Part shown: piece after piece, positions 52,387 to 63,975 of the stretch
Numbering within the stretch: position 1 is the first letter of the stretch
Layout: each line of letters opens with the position of its first letter
NCBI RefSeq assembly: GCF_001238275.1
Contig: NZ_LGTB01000040.1
Location: 37,842-101,841 of the forward strand
Reading direction: 5' to 3'
Length of the DNA: 64,000 nt
From: Bradyrhizobium viridifuturi
GTDB lineage: Bacteria; Pseudomonadota; Alphaproteobacteria; Rhizobiales; Xanthobacteraceae
Notes under the pieces: model-generated
Databases searched by the model: none
What the model was told of the DNA's origin: nothing
Seen by the model: the letters and a program-made list of their open reading frames with translations, nothing else
Position numbers and translations under genes: made by a program

Positions 52387-52560
52387 TCGAACGTCGCATT
52401 CCCGCACTCATGCCGCCGCTCCGTGAAGATTCATTTCCCGGAGTGGGGCTGTGATGCACGGTGGCATGATCCTGATGTGGATTATGAGGATAACTGCAGA
52501 GTTGATTGTCCAGTATTCAATTTCTGGGGGCGGCTGACGCAAGTTCCCCTGACTTTGACA
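52387..52560. other. Gap between ssb and the DUF2306 operator
   Basis: Mostly AT-richer DNA; a 27-codon reading frame near 52453 (MHGGMILMWIMRITAELIVQ) has no ribosome site and is not called. The -35-like TTGACA at 52555-52560 ends the stretch. Confidence 0.4.
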
Positions 52561-52593
52561 CAGGCTGATGTAAATGATATTTACATTGGCCTG
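52561..52593. promoter_or_regulatory. 33-bp palindromic operator in the DUF2306 promoter
   Basis: Near-perfect inverted repeat: arms CAGGCTGATGTAAAT and ATTTACATTGGCCTG (13 of 15 positions paired), 3-bp centre. A TTGACA hexamer (52555-52560) abuts its left edge and the expected -10 falls inside it, so a bound repressor would block RNA polymerase. Regulator unknown. Confidence 0.8.
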
Positions 52594-52638
52594 CGGCGGG
52601 TGATGACTGGCCGCGCGCTTCACCCGAGGGCCGCCACC

Positions 52639-53037
52639 ATGAGCCTCGCGCCACTGCTCGACGCCGCGCCTGCGATCCCGCTCCATGCCTTCGCCGCGAT
52701 GGCCGCCTTCGTGCTCGGCTCCATCCAGCTCGCCGCACCCAAGGGCACGCTGCCGCACCGGACGCTGGGCTGGATCTGGGTGATCCTGATGCTGGTGGTC
52801 GCCGGGAGCTCGTTCTGGATCCATCAGATCCGCCTGGTCGGGCCGTGGAGCCCGATCCACCTGCTGTCGGTCTTCTCGCTGGCCATGCTGGTGCTCGGCG
52901 TGACGGCTGCGCGGAGCCACAATGCCCGCAGCCACAAGTTCACGATGATCGGCATTTTCTTCGGCGCGCTGGTCATTGCCGGGCTGTTCACCTTGATGCC
53001 CGGGCGGATCATGCACGCCGTGATTTTCGGCCACTGA
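52639..53037 (+). CDS. DUF2306 membrane protein
   Basis: Four-helix inner-membrane protein (132 aa), function unknown. Segments: AIPLHAFAAMAAFVLGSIQL, AAPKGTLPHRTLGWIWVILM, FWIHQIRLVGPWSPIHLLSV, ARSHNARSHKFTMIGIFFGA; the conserved His residues (H in LPHR, HNARSHK) are typical of this cytochrome b-like group. ATG at 52639 (MSLAPLLDAAP); ATG at 52603 is possible. The palindromic operator upstream implies regulated expression. Confidence 0.85.
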   Translation: MSLAPLLDAAPAIPLHAFAAMAAFVLGSIQLAAPKGTLPHRTLGWIWVILMLVVAGSSFWIHQIRLVGPWSPIHLLSVFSLAMLVLGVTAARSHNARSHKFTMIGIFFGALVIAGLFTLMPGRIMHAVIFGH

Positions 53038-53249
53038 TTGGGCGATTGAGGGCGTCGCGAGGCCGGTTCCATCCGGTCCCGGCCAGCCGGCGATCGCGGC
53101 GCGAAGCTGGCCCGCGGCAAGTCTGCGATGCGGCTGGTAAGTGCATGAAAAAACGAAGGGAAAAACGGCTTGCCGGGACCGCGCTGGGGTGGTTATCAGG
53201 CCCCCGATGGGCTATATGATTCCCGAGTAAAACTGACCGGATTTCCCCT

Positions 53250-55979
<2,730 letters not shown>

Positions 55980-56120
55980 CGGACGCGCGGATTTGGTCGC
56001 GAAGAGCTTCGGGGAGGGCTGCAAGGCTACACCCCGGAGCAATCGGGTCGGGTTACATTGCGTCTCGGCCTGTCCGCAGTCGCATACTGTGCACGACCGT
56101 CGGCCGGGACGCGCCGTGCT

Positions 56121-57041
56121 CTACGCTTGCGTTCCGCTGTCGGTTGAGACTGTGAGCTCCGCGTCCGCCATGATGTAGCGGACGTACCGGTAGTCGCGGA
56201 TGAACGTAATTTCGTCGCCGCGCCACTCGAGCCACATGAAGTAGCTCGGCTTGGTCTCCATGCCGTCCTCGAACACCGCAATAACTTCGCGGCCCTCCAG
56301 CCAGGCGGGTGCCAGCCGCACCCGGTCATGTTTCGCGTAGATGCTGAAGAACATCCCGACATCCGTCCGTCCTGTCCGGACGGCGTGAGCCGATTGATTG
56401 AGTTTCACGTCATCCGCCAGCATCGCGCGCAACCCGTCCCAATCCTTCTGGTTGAACAGGGTGACATACCGCATGACCGCTGCGGAGGGCGATCTCGCGT
56501 CCGGCGGCCGGGGTGCGGCTGCTTTGATCTCACGAAGGCGCGAACGCCCCCGCGCAAGATGCGCCTTCACGGCATCGACGCTGAGATCGAGCAGCGAGGC
56601 GATGTCGGCGAGGGGCTCATCGAGGACATCCTTCAGGATGATCACGCTGCGTTGCAGAATTGGCAGCTCCGCAAAGCGCGATACCGCTGTCCGCACCGCT
56701 TCCTGATGCATCAACTGCTCCACAGGATCAGGGCTTGCTCCGTCGACAACATCGTACGCCGCCTCGATCGGTTCGGCTGCGCGAATGGCCTTGCTGCGCA
56801 AGACATCGAGGGCACGGTTATGAGCGATGCGGAACAGCCACGCGCGAAGTTGGGGCAATTCGGTCATTGCTTCCAGGGCGACGAAGGCCTTGGCGAAGGT
56901 GTCCTGGACGACGTCCTCGCCCTCGATCACCGAGCCCACCAGACGCGAACAATAGCGGTGCAGCTCGGGCCGCAATTCCTCAGCGAGTGCAAGAAGCGCG
57001 GCCCACCGATTGGTGCTCGAATGGTCTTCACCGCCGGTCAA
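56121..57041 (-). CDS. ECF sigma factor with C-terminal SnoaL-like domain (SigJ type)
   Basis: Extracytoplasmic-function sigma factor (306 aa) carrying its own regulatory tail. Sigma2 near residues 22-90 (HRYCSRLVGSVIEGEDVVQD, LRAWLFRIAHNRALDVLRSK), sigma4 near 120-175 (LPILQRSVIILKDVLDEPLA, VDAVKAHLARGRSRLREIKA), then a SnoaL-like domain about 185-300 (VMRYVTLFNQKDWDGLRAML, VRTGRTDVGMFFSIYAKHDR, SYFMWLEWRGDEITFIRDYR). No anti-sigma gene is adjacent, fitting the SnoaL-tail classes. It overlaps the SDR gene by 4 bp, so they are coexpressed. Confidence 0.92.
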   Translation of the reverse strand: MTGGEDHSSTNRWAALLALAEELRPELHRYCSRLVGSVIEGEDVVQDTFAKAFVALEAMTELPQLRAWLFRIAHNRALDVLRSKAIRAAEPIEAAYDVVDGASPDPVEQLMHQEAVRTAVSRFAELPILQRSVIILKDVLDEPLADIASLLDLSVDAVKAHLARGRSRLREIKAAAPRPPDARSPSAAVMRYVTLFNQKDWDGLRAMLADDVKLNQSAHAVRTGRTDVGMFFSIYAKHDRVRLAPAWLEGREVIAVFEDGMETKPSYFMWLEWRGDEITFIRDYRYVRYIMADAELTVSTDSGTQA

Positions 57042-57796
57042 GCTGCCGCTCCCTCCATCACGGTCACGCCGGCATCGCCGTTGAGTCCGAACACGATGCC
57101 GTCGGCGTATTGCTGGTCCTTCAAAATTGAAATCACCAGATCACCGAATTTCCGGGGCGGCATGGGGGCGCCGAAGCGCGCGACGAACTGTTCCGGCGTA
57201 ATCCCCATCGAGCCCGCATAGGCACCGGCAGCGGCATCTCCGATCCCGGTCCCGAGGATCATCTGCCGTGGCACGATGGCCTGAAAACGGATGCCGAGAT
57301 TGAGCTCCTGCGAAATACCGTTGGCATACTTGGCCATGAACCATAGCATTCGCTTGGAACCGCCGTAACCGCCCGACATCTGCGATCCCGTGACAGCGGC
57401 GCCGCTCGATCCCACGAGAACCGTGCTGCCCGGCTTCATCGGGAGATTGAGGGCGGCCTGAAGCCAGAACAGGCCCGCCTTGACGTCCGTTTCCCAAACG
57501 GCGGAAAAATCCTCCCAGCTCAATTGATCCAGTCGGCCCATCGGCGGCGTGATGCCGGCGTTGAGCGCCAGAATATCCGGCTTGATGTCGGAGAGGATGC
57601 GATTGGCGGCGGCGCGATCGGTCACGTCCGCCGAGATCGTTGCTACGCCAAGCCGGTCGCGGACGGCCTTGAGCGAGTCCGTTCCGCGTGCAACGACCGT
57701 GACTTTCGCGCCTTCGGCAACAAGCGCTTCGACCAGGCCTAGGCCGAGACCGCGGCTCCCACCGGTGACGACTGCGACTTTTTTCTCGAGGCTCAT
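57038..57796 (-). CDS. Short-chain dehydrogenase/reductase
   Basis: NAD(P)-dependent oxidoreductase (252 aa). Cofactor motif VAVVTGGSRGLGLGLVEALV (residues 7-26), NAG in ILALNAGITPPMGRLDQL, and the YxxxK-type active site in SGGYGGSKRMLWFMAKYANG with Ser in VLVGSSGAAVTG. ATG at 57796 (MSLEKKVAVVTGG) was preferred to a longer frame. Upstream of the sigma factor in the same operon with a 4-bp overlap; a sigma-target or signal-processing role is inference. Confidence 0.92.
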   Translation of the reverse strand: MSLEKKVAVVTGGSRGLGLGLVEALVAEGAKVTVVARGTDSLKAVRDRLGVATISADVTDRAAANRILSDIKPDILALNAGITPPMGRLDQLSWEDFSAVWETDVKAGLFWLQAALNLPMKPGSTVLVGSSGAAVTGSQMSGGYGGSKRMLWFMAKYANGISQELNLGIRFQAIVPRQMILGTGIGDAAAGAYAGSMGITPEQFVARFGAPMPPRKFGDLVISILKDQQYADGIVFGLNGDAGVTVMEGAAA

Positions 57797-58116
57797 CTGC
57801 TGGCTCCCATGTCCGTATGAAGCCAAGACGATCGAGACCACCGAAAAGAGTCAGAACTAATAGCACCAGAGCTCCAGCGTTTGAGCTGAAGTGGCGGATC
57901 GTGGGACGCGCGAAAGCCAGTTGTGGCCCAGGATGAGCGCGCCTCTTCTGGGTGACATGGCGCTTAGAATGTCAGCAGTAGGAAAGCGACGTGAAGGCCG
58001 GCCACAACAGCATCGCGGCGAGACCGAGTGTCACGTTCCGCCCTGGCCAGGCGTTGGTCCGGAGGCGGCAGCGCATGCGCCGCCGGCTCCAATGAACTGC
58101 TCACATGCGTCCGGTG
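57797..58116. other. Intergenic region upstream of the SDR/sigma operon
   Basis: 320 bp between the SDR start and the kup stop, both on the minus strand. It should carry the SDR-sigma promoter; no autoregulatory ECF motif was recognised, and no repeat or gene was seen. Confidence 0.4.
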
Positions 58117-60033
58117 CTAAATCTCGATCTCCGTGCCGAACTCCACGACCTGGCCGGTCGGCACGCCGAAGAAGGCTGCGGAGCGCTCGGCGTTGCGCTG
58201 CAGGAACGCGAACAGCGATTCCCGCCACACCCACATGCCCGGGACGTCCTCGCGCGGGATGATGGTCTCGCGGCCGATGTAATAGGTCACATCGGAGAGG
58301 TCGATGCCAGGGAGCTTGCCCTGCCGGCAGGTGAGCTGCAGCCCCTCATAGATCGTCGGGTACTGCATGAAGCCATAGTGCAGGATGATGCGGGTGATGC
58401 CTGGGCTGATCTCCATGACCTCGGCGCGGTCCTCGTCGGAGATGCGTGGCAGCTCCTCGATCTGCACGGTGACCAGCAGCACGCGCTCATGCAGCACGTG
58501 ATTGTGCTTGACGAATTGAGTCAGCGCGAGCGGCACTCCCCTGGGGGCCGATGCCAGGAACACGGCGGTGCCGGGCAGGCGGGCGCTGCATTTGTTGACC
58601 GCGGTCTCGATCAGATCCTCTTCGGGCTGTCGCAGCTTGGCGCGTGCCTTCTCGACCAGCTTCACGCCGCCGCGCCAGGTCATCATCAGGAACGCCACCG
58701 CAGCGGCGAGTAGCAGCGGGAACCAGCCGCCTTCGAACAGTTTCTCGGTGTTTGCCGCAAAGAAGATCGCGTCGATGATGAAGAAGAAGCCGTTCACCGC
58801 GATCACGAGGATCGGCGAATAGCCCCATTGGATCGCGACCAGCGCGGCGAGCAGCGTGGTGATCGCCATCAGCAGCGACACCGCGATGCCGTAGGCGCCG
58901 GCGAGTGCGTCCGAGGTGCCGAAGGCGAGCACCGCGCCGAGCGTTCCCGCCGCGAGCAGCCAGTTCACCAGCGGCACGTAGATCTGTCCGATCGCATCGC
59001 TCGTGGTGTGCTGGATGTGCATCCGCGGCAGAAAGCCGAGCTGGATCGATTGCTGGGTCAGCGAGAACACGCCGGAGATGATGGCCTGCGAGGCGATCAC
59101 GGTGGCGAGGGTCGCGAGCAGCACGAGCGGGTAATGCGCCCAGTCCGGGGCAAGCTGGAAGAACGGGTTGTCGATCGAGTTCGGGTCGTTGATCAGTTCG
59201 CCGGCCTGGCCGAAATAATTCAGCACCAGCGCGGGCAGGCAGATCGCGAACCAGGCCAGCCGGATCGGGAAGCGGCCGAAATGCCCCATGTCGGCATACA
59301 TCGCCTCGCCGCCGGTGACGGCGAGGAATGCGGCGCCGAGGATGGCGAAGCTGACGTGGAAATCCTGATGGATCAGGAAATCGAACGCATAGAACGGGCT
59401 CAGCGCGACCAGCACGCCGGGCGCCTTGACGATGCCATGAATGCCGAGCGCCGCGAGCACGGCGAACCAGAACAGCATCACCGGCCCGAATATCTTGCCG
59501 ATGAAGCCCGTGCCCTGCTTCTGCATGAAGAACAGGCCGATCAGGATCACGACGGTGAGCGGCACCACCGCCGGCGTCAGTGAGGGCGCGTCGACCTTCA
59601 GACCTTCGATCGCCGACAGCACCGAAATTGCCGGCGTGATCGCGCCGTCGCCATAGAGCAGGGCGGCGCCGATCAGGCCGACCACCAGAAGATGGGAGCG
59701 CCAGGTGCCGGGCGCCGCATTGCGCGCCGAGAGCAGCGCCAGCAGCGCGACGATGCCGCCTTCGCCGCGGTTATCCGCGCGCAGGATCAGCATGGCGTAT
59801 TTGACTGATATGATGAGGATCAGCGCCCACAGGATCAACGAGACCACGCCGAGCACTGCGCTCTGGGTGAGTGGACCGCCATGCGCAGCGGCCTTGGCAG
59901 CTTCCTTCAGCGCGTAGAGGGGGCTGGTGCCTATGTCGCCATAGACGACGCCCAGGGCACCCAATGTGACGGCAACAGGGATCGGACTGCTTGGAGGATG
60001 GCCGGAAGAAACGATGGCGGGTGTACTGGTCAC
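58117..60033 (-). CDS. kup: Low-affinity potassium transport protein Kup
   Basis: K+/H+ symporter of the KUP/HAK family (638 aa, about 12 membrane helices and a cytoplasmic C-terminal domain). Hallmarks: AVTLGALGVVYGDIGTSPLY near residues 21-40, GEGGIVALLALLS near 90, LLYGDGAITPAISVLSAIEG near 126-145, and ALTQFVKHNHVLHERVLLVT in the C-terminal part. Rhizobiales often have two kup copies; only one is in this window. Confidence 0.97.
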   Translation of the reverse strand: MTSTPAIVSSGHPPSSPIPVAVTLGALGVVYGDIGTSPLYALKEAAKAAAHGGPLTQSAVLGVVSLILWALILIISVKYAMLILRADNRGEGGIVALLALLSARNAAPGTWRSHLLVVGLIGAALLYGDGAITPAISVLSAIEGLKVDAPSLTPAVVPLTVVILIGLFFMQKQGTGFIGKIFGPVMLFWFAVLAALGIHGIVKAPGVLVALSPFYAFDFLIHQDFHVSFAILGAAFLAVTGGEAMYADMGHFGRFPIRLAWFAICLPALVLNYFGQAGELINDPNSIDNPFFQLAPDWAHYPLVLLATLATVIASQAIISGVFSLTQQSIQLGFLPRMHIQHTTSDAIGQIYVPLVNWLLAAGTLGAVLAFGTSDALAGAYGIAVSLLMAITTLLAALVAIQWGYSPILVIAVNGFFFIIDAIFFAANTEKLFEGGWFPLLLAAAVAFLMMTWRGGVKLVEKARAKLRQPEEDLIETAVNKCSARLPGTAVFLASAPRGVPLALTQFVKHNHVLHERVLLVTVQIEELPRISDEDRAEVMEISPGITRIILHYGFMQYPTIYEGLQLTCRQGKLPGIDLSDVTYYIGRETIIPREDVPGMWVWRESLFAFLQRNAERSAAFFGVPTGQVVEFGTEIEI

Positions 60034-60219
60034 GGCAATCCCCCGATGGCTAGCGCCCGCCGGATCATCCGGTCGGGCGCGTTAGACGATAGTCTGCGAC
60101 GGGACGTCGCAAATTACCATGGGATTTGCGTGACAGCCTGACCTTACGCGAGGCTGAACGATTTGTTGCTGCGCGCGGTCTCCGCGCGAACCGTTATCCG
60201 TCTCGCCTGGAAATTTGTT
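60034..60219. other. kup upstream region
   Basis: 186 bp upstream of kup and downstream of a small secreted protein gene on the same strand. No terminator, riboswitch or repeat recognised. Confidence 0.35.
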
Positions 60220-60477
60220 CTACGGGGTGCGGTCGGCAGTGACGAGACGGGCCTCGCGGACCACCGTCTTGTTGCCGGCGCTGCGCAGGCAGGAGGCCTC
60301 GAAGTTCGGCCAGGCCTGCTGCGAGCAGTCCTTGCCGACCGGGTGGATGTCGAGACGGTCCGCCTTGGCCAGCGGCTGCGGGGTGGAGGCTTCGACCTGC
60401 GGCGCAAAGCCCGGCAGAACGGTCAGCGCGGCGGCAATGAACGCGGCAACGGCGATAGCGGAAAGTGCCTTGATCAT
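60220..60477 (-). CDS. Small secreted protein, two cysteines
   Basis: 85-aa exported protein of unknown function. Signal peptide MIKALSAIAVAAFIAAALTV then LPGFAPQVEAS; the mature part has KADRLDIHPVGKDCSQQAWP and NFEASCLRSAGNKTVVREAR, with two Cys that could pair. ATG at 60477 with GGGGA 6 nt upstream; the frame is open to 60663 but without coding signs. Common in Bradyrhizobium as a short DUF-type protein. Confidence 0.78.
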   Translation of the reverse strand: MIKALSAIAVAAFIAAALTVLPGFAPQVEASTPQPLAKADRLDIHPVGKDCSQQAWPNFEASCLRSAGNKTVVREARLVTADRTP

Positions 60478-60744
60478 GACGGTCCCCATATGAACGAGCC
60501 CCCCGGGCCCGTCGTTTCGTTGTCCAATGTCTACCGGCCGTGCGTTTCCTGGTGTCTTCGCCAGGGTCGAAAATGGTTTCGTCGCGGGCCGGCTTTGTTT
60601 CGTCCGCCAGCGGCCGACGAAACATTCACCCTCGTAGACGCTGGCATCCCAGGGCTCGTTCACTGGGCGAGCCGGAATTTATTTCGCGCGGTCGAGGGAA
60701 CCCGGGCGGCTTGCCGGGGCGAGCCGGGCGGGTTAGGAGGGACC

Positions 60745-61242
60745 ATGTCCCGTATCGCGATCTATCCTGGCTCCTTCGATCCCGTCACCAACGGCCATCT
60801 GGACGTGGTGAGACAGGCCGTCTTCCTCTGCGACCGCCTGATCGTCGCCATCGGCGTTCATCCCGGCAAGAAGCCGCTGTTCTCCACCGAGGAACGGCTG
60901 GCCATGGTCCATGAGGTGTTCGGCCCCATCGCCCAGAAGGCGGGCTGCGCCTTCGAAAGCGCGACCTATGACAACCTCACGGTCGCGGCGGCGCGCGCGG
61001 CCAAGGCGACACTGATGATTCGCGGCCTGCGCGACGGCACCGATCTCGACTACGAGATGCAGCTGGCCGGCATGAACGAGGCCATGGCGCCCGAGGTGCA
61101 TACCGTGTTCGTTCCGGCGTCGGTCGCGGTCCGCCCGATCACCGCCACACTGGTGCGCCAAATCGCCCAGATGGGCGGCGACTTCTCTGCATTCGTGCCG
61201 TCATCAGTCGCCGCTAGCCTGAAGGCCAAGTTCGCCGGCTGA
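60745..61242 (+). CDS. coaD: Phosphopantetheine adenylyltransferase
   Basis: Penultimate step of coenzyme A synthesis: transfers AMP from ATP to 4'-phosphopantetheine (165 aa). Nucleotide-binding IAIYPGSFDPVTNGHLDVVR (residues 4-23, with the H of NGHL), RGLRDGTDLDYEMQLAGMNE and RPITATLVRQIAQMGGD (TxLVR variant of the SSTLVR motif). AGGAGG 5 nt upstream of ATG 60745. It heads a run with the cyclophilin genes. Confidence 0.97.
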   Translation: MSRIAIYPGSFDPVTNGHLDVVRQAVFLCDRLIVAIGVHPGKKPLFSTEERLAMVHEVFGPIAQKAGCAFESATYDNLTVAAARAAKATLMIRGLRDGTDLDYEMQLAGMNEAMAPEVHTVFVPASVAVRPITATLVRQIAQMGGDFSAFVPSSVAASLKAKFAG

Positions 61243-61290
61243 TCCCGGCGGCCTGCCACATCCCGAACGTTACAGAGATCCGGAGTTTCC

Positions 61291-61854
61291 ATGATCCGCA
61301 TTCTTGCATTCGTTGCCGCGCTGCTCTGCGTCGTGCCCGCGGTCGCGCAGCCGCTGCCCGCCAATCTCGACAAGGCCAATGCGATCGTGATCGACAGCAC
61401 CAAGGGCCGCATCGTCATCAAGCTGCGCACCGACATCGCGCCGAAGCATGCCGAGCGCATCAAGCAGCTGGCGCGCGAGGGCTTCTACAACAACGTGCCG
61501 TTCCATCGCGTGATGGACGGCTTCATGGCGCAGACCGGCGACGGCCAGAACTTCAACGGCACCGGCGGCTCGAAATATCCGAACCTGAAGCAGGAATTCT
61601 CGCAGGTCCCGTTCAAGCGCGGCATCGTCGGCATGGCCCGGCGCGGCGACAGCGTCGACAGCGCCAATTCGCAGTTCTTCATCATGTTCGCCGACGGGCC
61701 GAGCCTGAACGGGCAATACACCGTAGTCGGCGAGGTGGTGTCGGGCATGGATGTGGTCGACAAGCTGAAGAAGGCGTCCGCGGGCTCCCCCGGCGGCGCC
61801 GTCACCGATCCCGACAAGATGGTGAAGGTGCAGGTCGCATCCGACATCAAGTGA
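61291..61854 (+). CDS. Exported cyclophilin-type peptidyl-prolyl isomerase
   Basis: Periplasmic PPIase (187 aa). Signal peptide MIRILAFVAALLCVVPAVAQ; cyclophilin core: IVIKLRTDIAPKHAERIKQL, REGFYNNVPFHRVMDGFMAQ (catalytic Arg, active-site F), DSVDSANSQFFIMFADGPSL. A second, cytosolic cyclophilin is at 62277, so the pair probably splits between compartments. Confidence 0.95.
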   Translation: MIRILAFVAALLCVVPAVAQPLPANLDKANAIVIDSTKGRIVIKLRTDIAPKHAERIKQLAREGFYNNVPFHRVMDGFMAQTGDGQNFNGTGGSKYPNLKQEFSQVPFKRGIVGMARRGDSVDSANSQFFIMFADGPSLNGQYTVVGEVVSGMDVVDKLKKASAGSPGGAVTDPDKMVKVQVASDIK

Positions 61855-61860
61855 TCCGCG

Positions 61861-62301
61861 ATGGCGGCGCGCAGCAAGCCACTCGCCTGGTTCGCCGCGC
61901 CGCTCGTGGCATGGCTCGCGCTGTCCGGAGCGGCGGCGGCCGAGCCGGAGCAACTCAATTCGATCAGGGACGTTGTACTTGCGATCCACCGCTGCTGGCG
62001 ACCGCCGCCGCCGGACAAGGCAGGCCCGATCGACATTACCGTCATTGTCAGCTTCAACCGCGAGGGCGCGATCCTCGGACATCCCAGGATCAGCTATGAA
62101 TCGCAGGAAGCGACCGACAACGACCGGATTGCGTACCGGGTCGCGGTGATGGAGGCGTTGCAACGCTGCACGCCGATGCCATTTTCCGAGAGCCTGGGCG
62201 GTGCAGTGGCTGGCCGCCCATTCGCGATCCCGTTCAGGAATAAGAAATATCCACCCCGAAGCCAGGAGAAGCGAGCATGGCTGCTACCGAAAATACTCTG
62301 A
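61861..62301 (+). CDS. Exported TonB-C/TolA-like small protein
   Basis: 146-aa exported protein. Signal peptide ending ALSGAAAAEP; the body VLAIHRCWRPPPPDKAGPID, ITVIVSFNREGAILGHPRIS and AVMEALQRCTPMPFSESLGG resembles the TonB/TolA C-terminal fold, with a possible disulfide from two Cys. The 6-bp gap after the first cyclophilin and 25-bp overlap with the next imply one operon. Function unknown. Confidence 0.75.
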   Translation: MAARSKPLAWFAAPLVAWLALSGAAAAEPEQLNSIRDVVLAIHRCWRPPPPDKAGPIDITVIVSFNREGAILGHPRISYESQEATDNDRIAYRVAVMEALQRCTPMPFSESLGGAVAGRPFAIPFRNKKYPPRSQEKRAWLLPKIL

Positions 62302-62741
62302 TCCTCGAAACCACCCAGGGCCCGGTCACGATCGAGATGCGTCCGGATCTCGCACCCGGTCACGTCGCGCGGATCAAGGAGCTGGTGCGCGAGGGCTTCT
62401 ACGACGGCATCGTGTTTCACCGCGTGATCGACGGCTTCATGGCGCAGACCGGCTGCCCGCAGGGCACCGGCATGGGCGGCTCCGGCAAGAAGCTGAAGGC
62501 CGAGTTCAACAAGGAGCCGCATGTCCGCGGCACCGCCTCGATGGCCCGCGCCGCCAACCCGGATTCCGGCGACAGCCAGTTCTTCATCTGCTTCGACGAC
62601 GCCTCCTTCCTCAACGGCCAGTACACGGTCTGGGGCAAGGTCACCGAGGGCATGGAGAACGTCGACAAGATCAAGCGCGGCGAGCCGGTCAAGGATCCGG
62701 ACAAGATCGTCAAGGCGCGCATGGCCGCCGACGCGGCGTAA
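62277..62741 (+). CDS. ppiB: Cytosolic cyclophilin-type peptidyl-prolyl isomerase
   Basis: PPIase of 154 aa without signal peptide. Core TQGPVTIEMRPDLAPGHVAR, REGFYDGIVFHRVIDGFMAQ, ASMARAANPDSGDSQFFICF and FLNGQYTVWGKVTEGMENVD. AGGAGAAGC precedes ATG 62277. Its start lies inside the preceding gene. Confidence 0.96.
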   Translation: MAATENTLILETTQGPVTIEMRPDLAPGHVARIKELVREGFYDGIVFHRVIDGFMAQTGCPQGTGMGGSGKKLKAEFNKEPHVRGTASMARAANPDSGDSQFFICFDDASFLNGQYTVWGKVTEGMENVDKIKRGEPVKDPDKIVKARMAADAA

Positions 62742-62753
62742 GTCACTCGCGTC

Positions 62754-62859
62754 ATTCCGGGGCACGCGGAGCGTGAACCCTCAGGTGCGCAATTGCGCAC
62801 CGAGAATCTCGCGCCGCAATCTCGAGGTTCCGGGTTCGATGCTGCGCATCGCCCCGGAA
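62754..62859. repeat. Palindromic repeat between ppiB and queA
   Basis: Outer arms ATTCCGGGGC (62754-62763) and GCCCCGGAA (62851-62859) with an inner perfect 18-bp palindrome GGTGCGCAATTGCGCACC (62784-62801). Another member of the genome's intergenic palindrome family. Confidence 0.8.
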
Positions 62860-62877
62860 CCTCGTGGCGGGTATGCC

Positions 62878-63975
62878 ATGCGCACCGATCTCTTCGATTT
62901 CGACCTGCCGCCCGAGAGCATCGCGCTCCGGCCCGCGAGCCCGCGCGATGCCGCGCGGATGCTGGTGGTGCATCCGGACGGCGTGCTGCGCGACGCCACC
63001 ATTGCCGACCTGCCGCACTGGCTGGAGCCGGGCGATCAGATCGTCGTCAACGACACCAAGGTGATCGCGGCACAGCTCAAGGGCCGCCGCATCGGCCGCG
63101 AGACCGAGCCCAAGATCGAGGCGACCTTGATCAAGCGGCTCGACGGCTCGCGCTGGCAGGCGCTGGTGAAGCCGGCGAAGAAGCTCGCGCCGGGCGACAC
63201 CATCCGCTTCGGCAATGAGGGCAAGGTCTGCCTGCTCGGCAATCTCGATGCGGAGGTCGAGGCCAAGGGGCAGGAGGGCGAGGTGACGCTGTCATTCTCG
63301 TTCCATGGCCCGGTGCTCGACCAGGCCATCGCGGATGTCGGCGCCACGCCGCTGCCGCCCTACATCGCCTCCAAGCGCACGCCCGACGACCAGGACGTCA
63401 GCGACTACCAGACCATGTTCGCCGCCAATGAGGGCGCGGTGGCGGCGCCGACGGCGGGGCTGCATTTCACGCCGGCGCTGGAAGCCGCGCTGCGCGATCG
63501 CGGCGTCACGCTGCATCGGCTGACGCTGCATGTCGGGGCAGGGACGTTCCTGCCGGTGAAGGTGGACGAAACCTCCGAGCACAAGATGCATGCCGAGTGG
63601 GGCCGCATCACCGCCGAGACTGCAGCGGCCCTGAATGCCGCGCGCGCAAAGGGGGGCCGGATCGTCGCGATCGGCACCACGTCGCTGCGGCTGCTGGAGA
63701 GTGCGACGACACCGGACGGCAAGGTCCAGCCGTTCGCCGCGGAAACCTCGATCTTCATCACGCCGGGCTATCGCTTCCGCGCGGTCGATATCCTGCTGAC
63801 CAATTTCCACCTGCCGCGCTCGACGCTGTTCATGCTGGTCTCGGCCTTCTCAGGCCTCGAGACCATGCAGAACGCCTACGCGCATGCGATCAGGGACGGC
63901 TACCGGTTCTATTCCTACGGCGATGCGTGCCTGTTGTTTCGGGCGCGTGAGCCGCACGGAGACTCAGATTTGTAG
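62878..63975 (+). CDS. queA: S-adenosylmethionine:tRNA ribosyltransferase-isomerase
   Basis: Queuosine pathway enzyme (365 aa) adding the epoxycyclopentane part of SAM to preQ1 in tRNA. N-terminus MRTDLFDFDLPPESIALRPA; motifs NDTKVIAAQLKGRR, NEGAVAAPTAGLHFTPALEA, LTLHVGAGTFLPVK, IVAIGTTSLRLLESA and TNFHLPRSTLFMLVSAFSGL. Starts just after a repeat; tgt would be expected downstream, beyond the window. Confidence 0.97.
   Translation: MRTDLFDFDLPPESIALRPASPRDAARMLVVHPDGVLRDATIADLPHWLEPGDQIVVNDTKVIAAQLKGRRIGRETEPKIEATLIKRLDGSRWQALVKPAKKLAPGDTIRFGNEGKVCLLGNLDAEVEAKGQEGEVTLSFSFHGPVLDQAIADVGATPLPPYIASKRTPDDQDVSDYQTMFAANEGAVAAPTAGLHFTPALEAALRDRGVTLHRLTLHVGAGTFLPVKVDETSEHKMHAEWGRITAETAAALNAARAKGGRIVAIGTTSLRLLESATTPDGKVQPFAAETSIFITPGYRFRAVDILLTNFHLPRSTLFMLVSAFSGLETMQNAYAHAIRDGYRFYSYGDACLLFRAREPHGDSDL

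Noticed and set aside
52453..52536. 27-codon ORF MHGGMILMWIMRITAELIVQ between ssb and the DUF2306 operator
   Set aside because: No convincing ribosome site and no known family; considered chance, although a toxic hydrophobic peptide cannot be excluded.
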